NCBI RefSeq assembly: GCF_015553625.1
Contig: NZ_JADNGY010000004.1
Span: forward strand, 62,001-126,000
Direction of reading: 5' to 3'
Origin: Streptococcus australis
Lineage (GTDB): Bacteria > Bacillota > Bacilli > Lactobacillales > Streptococcaceae
DNA length: 64,000 bases
The notes under the pieces are model-generated. The model saw only the letters and a list, made by a program, of their open reading frames with translations. It was not told where the DNA came from and made no database searches. Position numbers and translations under genes: made by a program. Below are positions 18,058-25,474 of this stretch, piece after piece. Position 1 is the stretch's first letter. The number at the start of each line of letters is the position of its first letter.

Positions 18058-19518
18058 TTAGCGATCTGACCAAGTGCGATGCATAAAGAGCAGTAACATC
18101 GGGTAGATTTCTAACCGTCCTGCAATCATGGCAATTGATAGTAAGAATTTAGAGATGGGGCTAAAGATAGCGAAGGTATCCGTTGTCCCAATCATCGGTC
18201 CGATATTGTTAAAGCAACTAAAGACTGCACTGACAACCGTCATAAAATTGTTGCTGTCAAAGCTGACAACCGCAATGAGGGCGATGGTAATCAAGGTATA
18301 GACCACGAAGTATTTTAAGATTTTGTGCTGGGTATCCTTGTCTAAAGATGAACCATTGATATGAAGAGTCATCACCCGATTGGGTGATAGCATGGAACGA
18401 ATTTGATTCTTCCCGATCCGAGCTAGAATTAAGCAGCGGATCACTTTTAGTCCACCGGCCGTTGATCCTGCGGATCCACCAACCACCATGAGCATGAGAA
18501 GGAGGAACTGAGAAAAGAGCGGCCAATCAACAGTATTGCCAAAACCAAATCCAGTCGTGGTAATGACATTGGAGACTTGGAAAAAGGACATTTCAAAACT
18601 ATCTGCAAAATTATGATAGAGATGGAAAATGTTGCAGGCAATCAGAAGGGAAGAAACCCCGACAATCATCAGGTAGGTGCGAAGTTCTTCATCGCCTAAG
18701 AAGGCTTTGAACTTGCGAAGCATGATGTAGTAATAAAGGTTAAAATTGACCCCAAAGACCAAGACTCCAAAGCTGACCAAATAGGTGATGAGGGTCGAAT
18801 GGTAGTGAGCAATCCCGTCATTGAAGACGGTGAACCCACCAGTACCAGCAGTCCCCATAGCAATGATAAAGCTATCATAAAGAGGCATGCCAGCACAGAA
18901 GTAGATCACGACAAAGAGGAAGAAGAGGGCCAAATAGAGGTAATAAAGGATTTGAGCTGTGTTCTTCAATTTGGATACAATTTTACCAAATACGGGACCA
19001 GGCACTTCTGCTTTCATCACTTCGAGGTGGCTGTTCTTGTTATTGTCCATAATAGCTAGGGCAAAGACCAGCACCCCCATCCCTCCGATTAAGTGGGTGA
19101 AACTACGCCAGAAAAGAAGGGAAGGACTGAGGACGGAGACGTCATTTAAAATGGTTGCCCCTGTAGTCGTAAAACCAGAGCTAACTTCGAAAAATGCATC
19201 AATGATGTTTGGGATTTGTCCTGAAAAGACAAAAGGAAGAGCACCAAAGAAGGACCAGAGGATCCAACACAAAGCCACAATCAGAACGCCTTCCTTGGCA
19301 TAGATGTGAAAATCTTTGGGTTTGAAAAAGGAACCAATGCCTCCCAATACAAGGAGGATGGCAATGGTTGCAAATAGGGAGATAAAGACAGTCGGGCTAT
19401 CCTTGACAACAAAATCGTTCTTTAGATTGAGAAGTGCAACCACAATCGGCACACAGAGCAACATGGCTTCAATCAGAAGGAGTTTTGCTAAAAGGTAGCG
19501 AATCATACTTTTGTTCAT
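18058..19518 (-). CDS. trkH: Trk/Ktr potassium uptake system, membrane subunit TrkH
   Basis: Polytopic K+ translocator of 486 residues with the four-fold pore-loop arrangement of the SKT family. The filter-region glycines can be seen in SSGFTTTGATI, GTAGTGGFTVFND, NVITTTGFGFGN and SCFNNIGPMIG. It follows trkA by 3 bp on the same strand, so the pair forms one operon. Such transporters are controlled by the TrkA nucleotide-binding ring and, in Firmicutes, frequently by c-di-AMP. Confidence 0.95.
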   Translation of the reverse strand: MNKSMIRYLLAKLLLIEAMLLCVPIVVALLNLKNDFVVKDSPTVFISLFATIAILLVLGGIGSFFKPKDFHIYAKEGVLIVALCWILWSFFGALPFVFSGQIPNIIDAFFEVSSGFTTTGATILNDVSVLSPSLLFWRSFTHLIGGMGVLVFALAIMDNNKNSHLEVMKAEVPGPVFGKIVSKLKNTAQILYYLYLALFFLFVVIYFCAGMPLYDSFIIAMGTAGTGGFTVFNDGIAHYHSTLITYLVSFGVLVFGVNFNLYYYIMLRKFKAFLGDEELRTYLMIVGVSSLLIACNIFHLYHNFADSFEMSFFQVSNVITTTGFGFGNTVDWPLFSQFLLLMLMVVGGSAGSTAGGLKVIRCLILARIGKNQIRSMLSPNRVMTLHINGSSLDKDTQHKILKYFVVYTLITIALIAVVSFDSNNFMTVVSAVFSCFNNIGPMIGTTDTFAIFSPISKFLLSIAMIAGRLEIYPMLLLFMHRTWSDR

Positions 19519-19521
19519 GGC

Positions 19522-20877
19522 TTACCCCTCTAACAAATCATAGATTTTAGTGATGTTGCTGATTAGGGTAGTAACGATAATGCGATCCCCTATCAAAAGA
19601 TGGTCATCTCCAGTTGGGAAAATAGCTTTCCCGTTTCGAATAATGGCTGCGATGAGAACACCTTTTTTCAATTTCAGTTGTGCCAAAGGTTTGCCCGTCA
19701 TTTTGTTTTCTTCGCGAATCTGGAATTGAAGGGTCTCGATTTGACCGTTGGCGACGTGGTGCAAGGCTTCAAGATTAGAATAGCGGGCATTATAGCGACC
19801 ACGAATGAAGTGCATGATGGTGTCCACCGCAATTCCTTTGGGTGTCACAATACTTGAAAAATCTTGCCGATCAATAATTTCCAGCAGGCTAGTTCGGTTG
19901 ACCTTGGTAATATTCTTTTGAACACCTACGCTATTTAGGAACATAGAAGCGATAATGTTTTCTTCATCGACCCCTGTTAGTGTCGCCACGGCATCAAAGT
20001 TACCTGCGCGCTCTTCCATTAGAATATCTTTTGATGTCCCATCTCCTTGGATAACATAGAGATCAGGGAATTCTTGACTAAACCATTCTGCTCGTTTTTG
20101 ATCGATTTCAATGACTTTTAAGTCGATCTTCCGTTTGCTATTTTCCAAAATATTTAGGAGATAGTAGGAAATCTTACCAGCTCCGATCAGGAGGAGACTT
20201 TTAACAACCTGAGGACGAATGCTATTGTGGAAATTCACAATTTCCACTCGATTTCCCGTCATAAAAATCTTATCAAAGGCTTGTAAAGTGAAGTCCCCAT
20301 CTGGAATCGTTAACTGACCTTGTCGTTCGATGGCACAGATAATAATGTTTCCATATTTCTTTCTGAATTGAGAAAGGGTCATCTGGCAGAGTGGGCTTTC
20401 CTCTTTGATCTTAAATTCCATAAAAGCGACTCGTCCACCAGCAAAGTGCTCAACAGACAAGGCATTTGGGAAATCAATGCTATTAGCAATGTAGCGAGCA
20501 GCTAGAAGTTCAGGATTGACGACTAGGGAGAAGCCGAGAATATTTTTTTCTTTAAAATAAGAATTTGAATATTCGGGATTGCGGACGCGGACAACGGTCT
20601 CTTTAGCTCCCATTTTCTTGGCCAGGACGGCAGAAACCATGTTGACTTCGTCTTGCTCTGTCAGGGCGACAAAGATGTCACAGTCGGCCACATCTGCTTG
20701 TTCGAGAATCTTAAAGTTGGCACCATTGCCAACAATACCAATGATATCGTAGCGTTTGGTAATATGATTAACAACGGCTTCATCTTGTTCAATCAAGATG
20801 ACATCGTGATTTTCCGCGACGAGGGAACGACAGAGTGCTGTTCCGACCTTACCGCCTCCAACTACAATAATTTTCAT
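19522..20877 (-). CDS. trkA: Trk potassium uptake regulatory subunit TrkA
   Basis: Cytoplasmic regulatory protein (451 aa from ATG 20877) with two tandem RCK units, each an NAD/ATP-binding Rossmann domain followed by a TrkA-C domain: KIIVVGGGKVGTALCRSL (first GxGxxG-like loop), and KSLLLIGAGKISYYLL (second). The C-terminal part ends with HLLIGDRIIVTTLISNITKIYDLL. GGAGGAAAT is correctly placed before ATG 20877; an in-frame TTG 20892 is upstream. Assembles as a ring under TrkH and gates it in response to nucleotides. Confidence 0.95.
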   Translation of the reverse strand: MKIIVVGGGKVGTALCRSLVAENHDVILIEQDEAVVNHITKRYDIIGIVGNGANFKILEQADVADCDIFVALTEQDEVNMVSAVLAKKMGAKETVVRVRNPEYSNSYFKEKNILGFSLVVNPELLAARYIANSIDFPNALSVEHFAGGRVAFMEFKIKEESPLCQMTLSQFRKKYGNIIICAIERQGQLTIPDGDFTLQAFDKIFMTGNRVEIVNFHNSIRPQVVKSLLLIGAGKISYYLLNILENSKRKIDLKVIEIDQKRAEWFSQEFPDLYVIQGDGTSKDILMEERAGNFDAVATLTGVDEENIIASMFLNSVGVQKNITKVNRTSLLEIIDRQDFSSIVTPKGIAVDTIMHFIRGRYNARYSNLEALHHVANGQIETLQFQIREENKMTGKPLAQLKLKKGVLIAAIIRNGKAIFPTGDDHLLIGDRIIVTTLISNITKIYDLLEG

Positions 20878-21023
20878 GAATATTTCCTCCAAAGTATGAT
20901 TCTATCTTACTCTATTTTCAAAAAAAAATCACCTCTTAATAGTGGAAACAGGGCATAAAGAGCCAGATTCTCTTCAATACATGAAAGAGAATGTAAAAAA
21001 GTGAAATTTTTTTATCGAAATAG

Positions 21024-21051
21024 TTGACAGGAGGCATGAAAGTGGTATACT
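21024..21051 (+). promoter_or_regulatory. promoter of the structured leader/sRNA before trmL
   Basis: TTGACA (21024-21029), 16-bp spacer, TATACT (21046-21051), a near-consensus sigma-A promoter. Expected start about 21058. Confidence 0.8.
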
Positions 21052-21057
21052 GATACA

Positions 21058-21160
21058 GTAACCTCATTGATTTACCTCAAACCTGTTGTGAGTTAAGTTA
21101 ATGAAGTCGTAACCACGCTGTTTGCTGAGCTTGACTCCGGGCAGTGTGGCTATTTTTTTG
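21058..21160 (+). ncRNA. structured leader RNA or small RNA ending in a terminator, upstream of trmL
   Basis: Two strong structures fill this 100-nt transcript. First, a hairpin of 17 positions (21062-21078 with 21090-21106, two mismatches, two G-U pairs, loop AAACCTGTTGT). Second, CCACGCTG (21113-21120) with CAGTGTGG (21142-21149) followed by TATTTTTTT (21151-21159), a good terminator. trmL begins only 18 nt later without a second clear promoter, so this is either an attenuated leader of trmL or a stand-alone sRNA with read-through. I do not recognise a known family, and no CiaR-type TTTAAG repeat is present in the promoter. Confidence 0.55.
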
Positions 21161-21177
21161 CCAGAAATGAGATCGTG

Positions 21178-21720
21178 ATGAATATTGAAGAATTAGCTTA
21201 CACAGAAACCAAATCCCAAAACCATGTAGTTCTTTACCAACCTCAAATTCCCCAAAATACTGGGAATATCGCTCGCACTTGTGCAGCTACCAATGCTCCT
21301 CTCCATATCATCCGTCCCATGGCTTTTCCTATTGATAATCGAAAGATGAAACGTGCGGGACTGGATTATTGGGATAAGTTAGATGTTCGCTTTTACGACA
21401 GCTTGGATGAGTTTATGGAGGTTGCAACTGGAGGAAAGGTCCACCTGGTTTCAAAATTTGCTGATCAGACCTATTCGAATGTAAATTATAATGATAATTT
21501 AGAACATTATTTCATCTTTGGTCGTGAGGACAAAGGCTTACCAGAGGATTTTATGCGGCTCCATGCTGAAAAGGCAATTCGGATTCCGATGAATGATGAA
21601 CATGTTCGAAGCTTGAATGTCTCCAATACTGTTTGTATGATTGTCTATGAAGCCCTCAGACAACAGGAGTTTGCAGGCTTAGAGCTGGTCCATCAGTATG
21701 ATGGAGATAAGTTGAAGTAG
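21178..21720 (+). CDS. trmL: tRNA (cytidine/uridine-34 2'-O)-methyltransferase TrmL
   Basis: Small SPOUT methyltransferase (180 aa) that 2'-O-methylates the wobble base of tRNA-Leu. Family signatures: [33 protein letters not shown], and [27 protein letters not shown]. It carries a short extra N-terminus ([16 protein letters not shown]) compared with E. coli. ATG 21178 is used; GTG 21175 is one codon earlier. The Shine-Dalgarno is weak. The gene lies directly behind the terminator of the upstream structured RNA. Confidence 0.93.
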   Translation: MNIEELAYTETKSQNHVVLYQPQIPQNTGNIARTCAATNAPLHIIRPMAFPIDNRKMKRAGLDYWDKLDVRFYDSLDEFMEVATGGKVHLVSKFADQTYSNVNYNDNLEHYFIFGREDKGLPEDFMRLHAEKAIRIPMNDEHVRSLNVSNTVCMIVYEALRQQEFAGLELVHQYDGDKLK

Positions 21721-21770
21721 GGCAAATGCTCTTTACAAAAGTCCACTTGTTGTAACTTTTGATATTACAA

Positions 21771-21797
21771 AACACTTGCAATAGCAGGTGTTTTTTG
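21771..21797 (+). terminator. trmL terminator, overlapping the ribU promoter
   Basis: AACACTTGC (21771-21779) pairs with GCAGGTGTT (21784-21792) with one G-U, loop AATA, followed by TTTT. The TTGCAA used as -35 of the next promoter is inside its 5' arm. Confidence 0.8.
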
Positions 21798-21804
21798 TTA
21801 TGAT
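21776..21804 (+). promoter_or_regulatory. promoter of the FMN riboswitch-ribU transcript
   Basis: TTGCAA (21776-21781), 17-bp spacer, TATGAT (21799-21804). Transcription would begin about 21811, at the first base of the riboswitch. Confidence 0.65.
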
Positions 21805-21810
21805 TAAGGG

Positions 21811-21959
21811 GTCTTCAGGGCAGGGTGTAATTCCCGACCGGCGGTGACTTTTACTAGGAAATGGTCTTTTCCTTTTCCATACTCTAAAAGAAGTCCGCGA
21901 GCGTAAGCTGATGTGGTGCGATTCCACAACCGACAGTATAGTCTGGATGGGAGAAGACG
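21811..21959 (+). promoter_or_regulatory. FMN riboswitch (RFN element)
   Basis: Classic RFN landmarks in order: TCTTCAGGGCAGGGTG, AATTCCCGACCGGCGGTGA, AGTCCGCGAGC, GATGTGGTGCGATTCCACAACCGACAGTATAGTC, and GGATGGGAGAAGA, the first and last pairing as P1. The aptamer binds flavin mononucleotide and lowers expression of flavin supply genes when flavin is plentiful. The downstream gene is the riboflavin transporter ribU, as expected. Confidence 0.96.
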
Positions 21960-21963
21960 AGAG

Positions 21964-21984
21964 AGGAACAAACCTGTTCTTTTT
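21964..21984 (+). terminator. possible expression-platform terminator of the FMN riboswitch
   Basis: AGGAACA pairs with TGTTCTT (loop AACC, one G-U), followed by a T run. It begins 5 nt after the aptamer. The 195 nt from here to ribU hold no gene; they contain A/T-rich sequence and no other clear signal apart from the ribU ribosome site GGAGGAA at 22167-22173. Confidence 0.5.
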
Positions 21985-22178
21985 GACGCTGGACTTGATA
22001 GAAATTTTGTTGATTTTATAAGAAATCAGTCTTCGAGCTTTTTTCTTGTAGCATCTTGACATCATTAGTCAAGTATTAAGGAACTGTTTAAGTTTTCTTT
22101 AAAACGATTGAAATAGAATAAGGTTAAGGGAATCTTTCCAACTTCTTCTAATTTTAGTAAAAATTGGAGGAACCTGTG

Positions 22179-22736
22179 ATGACAAATACTCGAAAACTGA
22201 CCCTAGTGGCTGTTTTATCTGCACTTTCTTTTCTATTGATGTTTTATCAACTATCAATAGGGATTGATTTTTTAAAGGTTGACTTTAGTACGATTCCAAT
22301 CTTACTCGCCTTAGTTCTGTTAGATTTGAAGAGCTCATTTCTGGTACTGGTGATTCGATCTGTTCTCAAATTGGTACTAAATGGGCGAGGAGCGGAGACT
22401 TTGGTTGGCTTGCCGATTAATATGATTGCTGTATTCGTCTTTGTTCTAGCATTTGCAATCATTTGGAATCAGAAGAAAACCATAGTGCGGTTTGTGATGG
22501 CTAGCCTATTTGGAACCATTGGCTTAACCCTTTCCATGCTTCTGGTTAATTACTTTTATGCCATCCCTCTCTATGCTAAATTTGTTGGATTTGACATAGC
22601 GAAGATGGTCGGAGTTGAAAAGTATCTTCTCAGTATGGTTGTTCCCTTTAATCTAATAGAAGGACTGATTTGGGCTGCTACTTTCTGGTTGCTCTATAGT
22701 GTCTTGCAGCCCCTACTTAAAATCTATGAAAAATAA
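22179..22736 (+). CDS. ribU: riboflavin ECF transporter substrate-binding protein RibU
   Basis: S-component (185 aa) of an energy-coupling-factor transporter; the shared EcfA/A'/T module is encoded elsewhere. Five to six hydrophobic helices with the RibU features LSFLLMFYQLSIGIDFLKVDFSTIPILLA and LPINMIAVFVFVLAF. Preceded by an FMN riboswitch, which fits riboflavin uptake. ATG 22179 has GGAGGAA upstream. The stop overlaps the start of the PAP2 gene by 11 bp. Confidence 0.94.
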   Translation: MTNTRKLTLVAVLSALSFLLMFYQLSIGIDFLKVDFSTIPILLALVLLDLKSSFLVLVIRSVLKLVLNGRGAETLVGLPINMIAVFVFVLAFAIIWNQKKTIVRFVMASLFGTIGLTLSMLLVNYFYAIPLYAKFVGFDIAKMVGVEKYLLSMVVPFNLIEGLIWAATFWLLYSVLQPLLKIYEK

Positions 22737-23376
22737 ACAATCTCATTTTCTAAAGGGCTCTTTTGCCCTTTTGTTATTCATGATTCTGGGCTATGTAGTC
22801 AAATTTTATCCGGAAAATTTAGTCGGAATCGATCAACCGATTCAATCGGCTATTCGCGGGGATTTTCCAGCCTATTTGACAGCCTTCTTTACCCGTGTGA
22901 CAGTGCTGATGAACACACCAATTGTCGCATCCTGGGTTGGCGTTATCGTTCTCTTCTTTGTCTGGAAGAAATGGTATGCGGAGGCCCTCCTCCTCACTGG
23001 AAGTTTAGTTACAACTGGATTACTCGTGGTGATTCTGAAACACATCTATCTGCGCCCGCGTCCAGCACTTCAACACTTGGTACAAGAGGGTGGCTATTCT
23101 TTTCCGAGTGGTCACTCTTTAGCAGCCACCCTCGTATTTGGTAGTTTGATTATTATTGTAGAACAACGCATGACCTCTCAAGTCGGAAAAGTCCTGGCTC
23201 AGATTGCCCTCTTCCTTTGTATGGTAACCATTGTTGTATCTCGTGTCTACGTTGGGGTTCATTACCCGACAGACGTAACAGGAAGTATGCTTTTGGGATT
23301 TGGTCTGTTGCAAATGGTCTTTCCTTATTACGACCGTTTGCGTTTTGAATGGCGCTTTAAGAGTAAGCAGAAGTAA
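22726..23376 (+). CDS. PAP2-family membrane phosphatase
   Basis: Type-2 phosphatidic acid phosphatase of 216 residues. The three catalytic motifs are intact: KHIYLRPRP, YSFPSGHS, and SRVYVGVHYPTDV, embedded in about six membrane helices. Members dephosphorylate phospholipids or undecaprenyl pyrophosphate at the outer face of the membrane. ATG 22726 lies inside the end of ribU, so the two are coupled; a link between riboflavin uptake and this enzyme is not evident. Substrate is not determinable from sequence. Confidence 0.9.
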   Translation: MKNKQSHFLKGSFALLLFMILGYVVKFYPENLVGIDQPIQSAIRGDFPAYLTAFFTRVTVLMNTPIVASWVGVIVLFFVWKKWYAEALLLTGSLVTTGLLVVILKHIYLRPRPALQHLVQEGGYSFPSGHSLAATLVFGSLIIIVEQRMTSQVGKVLAQIALFLCMVTIVVSRVYVGVHYPTDVTGSMLLGFGLLQMVFPYYDRLRFEWRFKSKQK

Positions 23377-23379
23377 AGC

Positions 23380-23691
23380 ATGAACGATTTATTTGAAGAA
23401 AAGGTCCTAAGGGTCGTTGCTCAGATTCCCCTGGGATGTGTGGCCACTTATGGTCAAATTGCCCAACTCATTGGCTATCCTCGCCACGCCCGCCAGGTCG
23501 GCAAGGTCTTGGCAACTTCTACAAAAGATGTAGCCTATCCTTGTCACCGGGTCGTGACGTCTACTGGTCGCTTGGCTCCTGATTGGGAAGAGCAAGGCAC
23601 GCTTCTCTGGGCAGAAGGGGTAGAACGGAAAAAGAATGGCTGTGTCGATCTTAAGAAATACAAATGGAAAGCAGAGGAGACTCAACTTTGA
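23380..23691 (+). CDS. MGMT C-terminal-domain protein (alkyltransferase-like)
   Basis: A 103-residue protein equal to the DNA-binding/active-site domain of O6-alkylguanine-DNA alkyltransferase: IPLGCVATYGQIAQLIGYPRHARQVGKVLA (helix-turn-helix and Arg finger) and YPCHRVVTSTGRL. The active-site Cys of PCHRV is retained, unlike alkyltransferase-like proteins that have Trp there, but the N-terminal MGMT domain is absent. It could repair or merely flag alkylated guanine. No good Shine-Dalgarno. The 3' end of the gene is part of its own terminator and of the next promoter. Confidence 0.9.
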   Translation: MNDLFEEKVLRVVAQIPLGCVATYGQIAQLIGYPRHARQVGKVLATSTKDVAYPCHRVVTSTGRLAPDWEEQGTLLWAEGVERKKNGCVDLKKYKWKAEETQL

Positions 23692-23716
23692 GTTCACTCT
23701 GCTTTTTTGCTATAAT
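23671..23716 (+). promoter_or_regulatory. overlapping terminator and promoter at the end of the MGMT-like gene
   Basis: GCAGAGGAGACTCAA (23671-23685) pairs with TTGAGTTCACTCTGC (23688-23702) followed by TTTTTT: a terminator containing the stop codon. TTGAGT (23688-23693) also serves as -35 with TATAAT (23711-23716, preceded by TGC) at a 17-bp spacing. Expected start about 23723. Confidence 0.75.
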
Positions 23717-23723
23717 GAGGGGT

Positions 23724-24647
23724 ATGAAATCCTATACGACCTTAAATGATTATTACCGAACCTTATTTGGAGAAAAGACCTTCAAAGTCCCAATCGATGC
23801 GGGCTTTGACTGTCCCAATCGTGATGGAACTGTTGCTCGAGGGGGCTGTACTTTTTGTACAGTTTCTGGCTCTGGGGATGCCATCGTAGCACCAGATGCC
23901 CCTATTCGGGATCAGTTTTACAAAGAAATTGATTTTATGCACCGCAAATGGCCCGACGTCAAAAAGTATTTGGTCTATTTTCAAAATTTCACTAATACGC
24001 ATGAATCCGTCGATGTCATTCGGGAGCGCTATGAGCAAGCCATCAATGAACCAGGTGTCGTAGGGATTAACATCGGGACACGACCAGACTGCTTGCCGGA
24101 TGAAACGTTGGCCTATCTAGCAGAATTGACAGAGCGCATGCATGTGACTATTGAGCTGGGTTTGCAGACGACCTATGAAACGACATCTGAATTGATCAAC
24201 CGAGCCCATAGCTATGAACTCTATGTGGAAACGGTGAAGCGGATTCGCCAACAGGTCCCTAAGGCAGAGATTGTTTCACATTTAATCAACGGTCTTCCTG
24301 GGGAGACGCATGAGATGATGGTGGAGAATGTCCGCCGTTGTGTAACAGACAACGATATCCAGGGCATTAAATTGCACCTGCTCCATCTCATGACCAATAC
24401 CCGGATGCAACGAGACTACCATGAAGGGCGCTTGCAATTGATGAGTCAGGAGGAATACGTGTCGGTCATCTGTGACCAACTGGAGATCATTCCCAAGGAG
24501 ATCGTCATCCACAGGATTACAGGAGATGCTCCACGCGAAATGCTGATAGGACCGATGTGGAGTCTCAATAAGTGGGAAGTTCTGAATGCCATTGAAGCTG
24601 AGATGCGTCGCCGTAGAAGTGTTCAAGGTTGTAAAGTAGGAAAATAG
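23724..24647 (+). CDS. radical SAM protein of the TIGR01212/YtqA family (probable tRNA wobble-uridine enzyme MnmL)
   Basis: Radical SAM enzyme of 307 residues. Cysteines 30, 42 and 45 (FDCPNRDG... then GGCTFCTV) form the CX11CX2C cluster motif typical of the YtqA/Elp3-like branch; GINIGTRPDCLP, ELGLQTTYETT and SHLINGLPGET are further SAM-barrel motifs. In Bacillus, YtqA and its neighbour YtqB have been assigned to the last steps of mnm5s2U synthesis in tRNA; I recall these as MnmL and MnmM and mark the assignment as family knowledge. Start at ATG 23724 (or 23715) lies at or within a few bases of the predicted transcript start. Confidence 0.88.
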   Translation: MKSYTTLNDYYRTLFGEKTFKVPIDAGFDCPNRDGTVARGGCTFCTVSGSGDAIVAPDAPIRDQFYKEIDFMHRKWPDVKKYLVYFQNFTNTHESVDVIRERYEQAINEPGVVGINIGTRPDCLPDETLAYLAELTERMHVTIELGLQTTYETTSELINRAHSYELYVETVKRIRQQVPKAEIVSHLINGLPGETHEMMVENVRRCVTDNDIQGIKLHLLHLMTNTRMQRDYHEGRLQLMSQEEYVSVICDQLEIIPKEIVIHRITGDAPREMLIGPMWSLNKWEVLNAIEAEMRRRRSVQGCKVGK

Positions 24648-24657
24648 GAGGAGCAGC

Positions 24658-25215
24658 ATGTTGCGACCATTAGAGATGGCCCATGATTTTCTTAGGGAGA
24701 TCATTACAGATCAAGATACTGTGGTTGATGCGACCATGGGAAATGGGCATGATACCCTTTTCTTGGCAAAATTAGCCAAAGAAGTCTATGCATTTGATAT
24801 TCAAGAGCAGGCCTTGGTCCAAACGCAAAAGCGTTTGGAAGAAGCAGGTCTTTCCAATGCCCACCTTCTGTTAAAGGGGCATGAAGAAGTAGATCACTAT
24901 GTAAAGCAGGTCAAGGCGGCTATCTTCAACTTAGGCTATCTTCCTTCAGCAGACAAGTCGATTATTACCCAGCCTAAAACAACGATCCAAGCCATTGATA
25001 AACTCTGTCACTGCTTGATCAAGGGAGGGCGAATAGCCATTATGATCTATTATGGTCATGAGGGTGGGGACCTAGAAAAAGATGCTGTCTTGGAGTTTGT
25101 CTCCCAACTTCCTCAACAAGAATTTACGGTCACTACTTACCGGACCCTGAACCAGATCAACCATCCCCCATTTTTGGTCATGATCGAAAAATTAGAAAGT
25201 TATCGCCATGGATAA
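24658..25215 (+). CDS. mnmM: class I SAM-dependent methyltransferase (YtqB/MnmM family)
   Basis: Rossmann-fold methyltransferase of 185 residues. The SAM-binding motif is VVDATMGNGHDTLFLA and YAFDIQEQAL; a later NLGYLPSADKS stands at the catalytic-loop position (NPPY-like). YtqB homologues methylate nm5(s2)U34 of tRNA to mnm5(s2)U. It directly follows the ytqA-like gene with a good AGGAGGAGC site, and it overlaps the next small gene by 8 bp, so the three form one operon. The specific activity is inferred from the family and neighbour. Confidence 0.88.
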   Translation: MLRPLEMAHDFLREIITDQDTVVDATMGNGHDTLFLAKLAKEVYAFDIQEQALVQTQKRLEEAGLSNAHLLLKGHEEVDHYVKQVKAAIFNLGYLPSADKSIITQPKTTIQAIDKLCHCLIKGGRIAIMIYYGHEGGDLEKDAVLEFVSQLPQQEFTVTTYRTLNQINHPPFLVMIEKLESYRHG

Positions 25216-25471
25216 AGAATTTTTAAAAAATAAAATTGATGCTCTTCGTCACGATTTTGTGGAGTCAACGTCTCATGAACGTGCCGTTGGTTTTTTAGAT
25301 GAAGCACGGATGAGCAAAAAGATGATCAAAATCAAGAAGAAGCTGGTCTCTCTTGAAATGGAACGTAGCCAGAAGAAAATTGAGCACAAGGATCTGACAA
25401 AGATTGATCAAAAGATCCAAGAACAAAAGCAACTCTTTGAGGACTGTTGTAACCAACGATCAGGAGGATAA
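25208..25471 (+). CDS. small hypothetical coiled-coil protein
   Basis: An 87-residue, highly charged and probably helical protein (EFLKNKIDALRHDFVEST, then Lys/Glu-rich heptads KKLVSLEMERSQKKIEHKD). No domain is recognised. It overlaps mnmM by 8 bp and precedes the antiporter gene by 3 bp, so it is translated as part of that operon. A weak internal possibility is that it assists one of the neighbours, but nothing in the sequence shows this. Confidence 0.7.
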   Translation: MDKEFLKNKIDALRHDFVESTSHERAVGFLDEARMSKKMIKIKKKLVSLEMERSQKKIEHKDLTKIDQKIQEQKQLFEDCCNQRSGG

Positions 25472-25474
25472 GGG

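Noticed and set aside
21034..21051. Five-codon frame behind GGAGG (ATGAAAGTGGTATACTGA) upstream of trmL
   Set aside because: It lies between the -35 and -10 of a strong promoter and would not be transcribed from it.
21058..21160. csRNA (CiaR-controlled small RNA) identity for the RNA upstream of trmL
   Set aside because: The TTTAAG-N5-TTTAAG operator is absent from the promoter.
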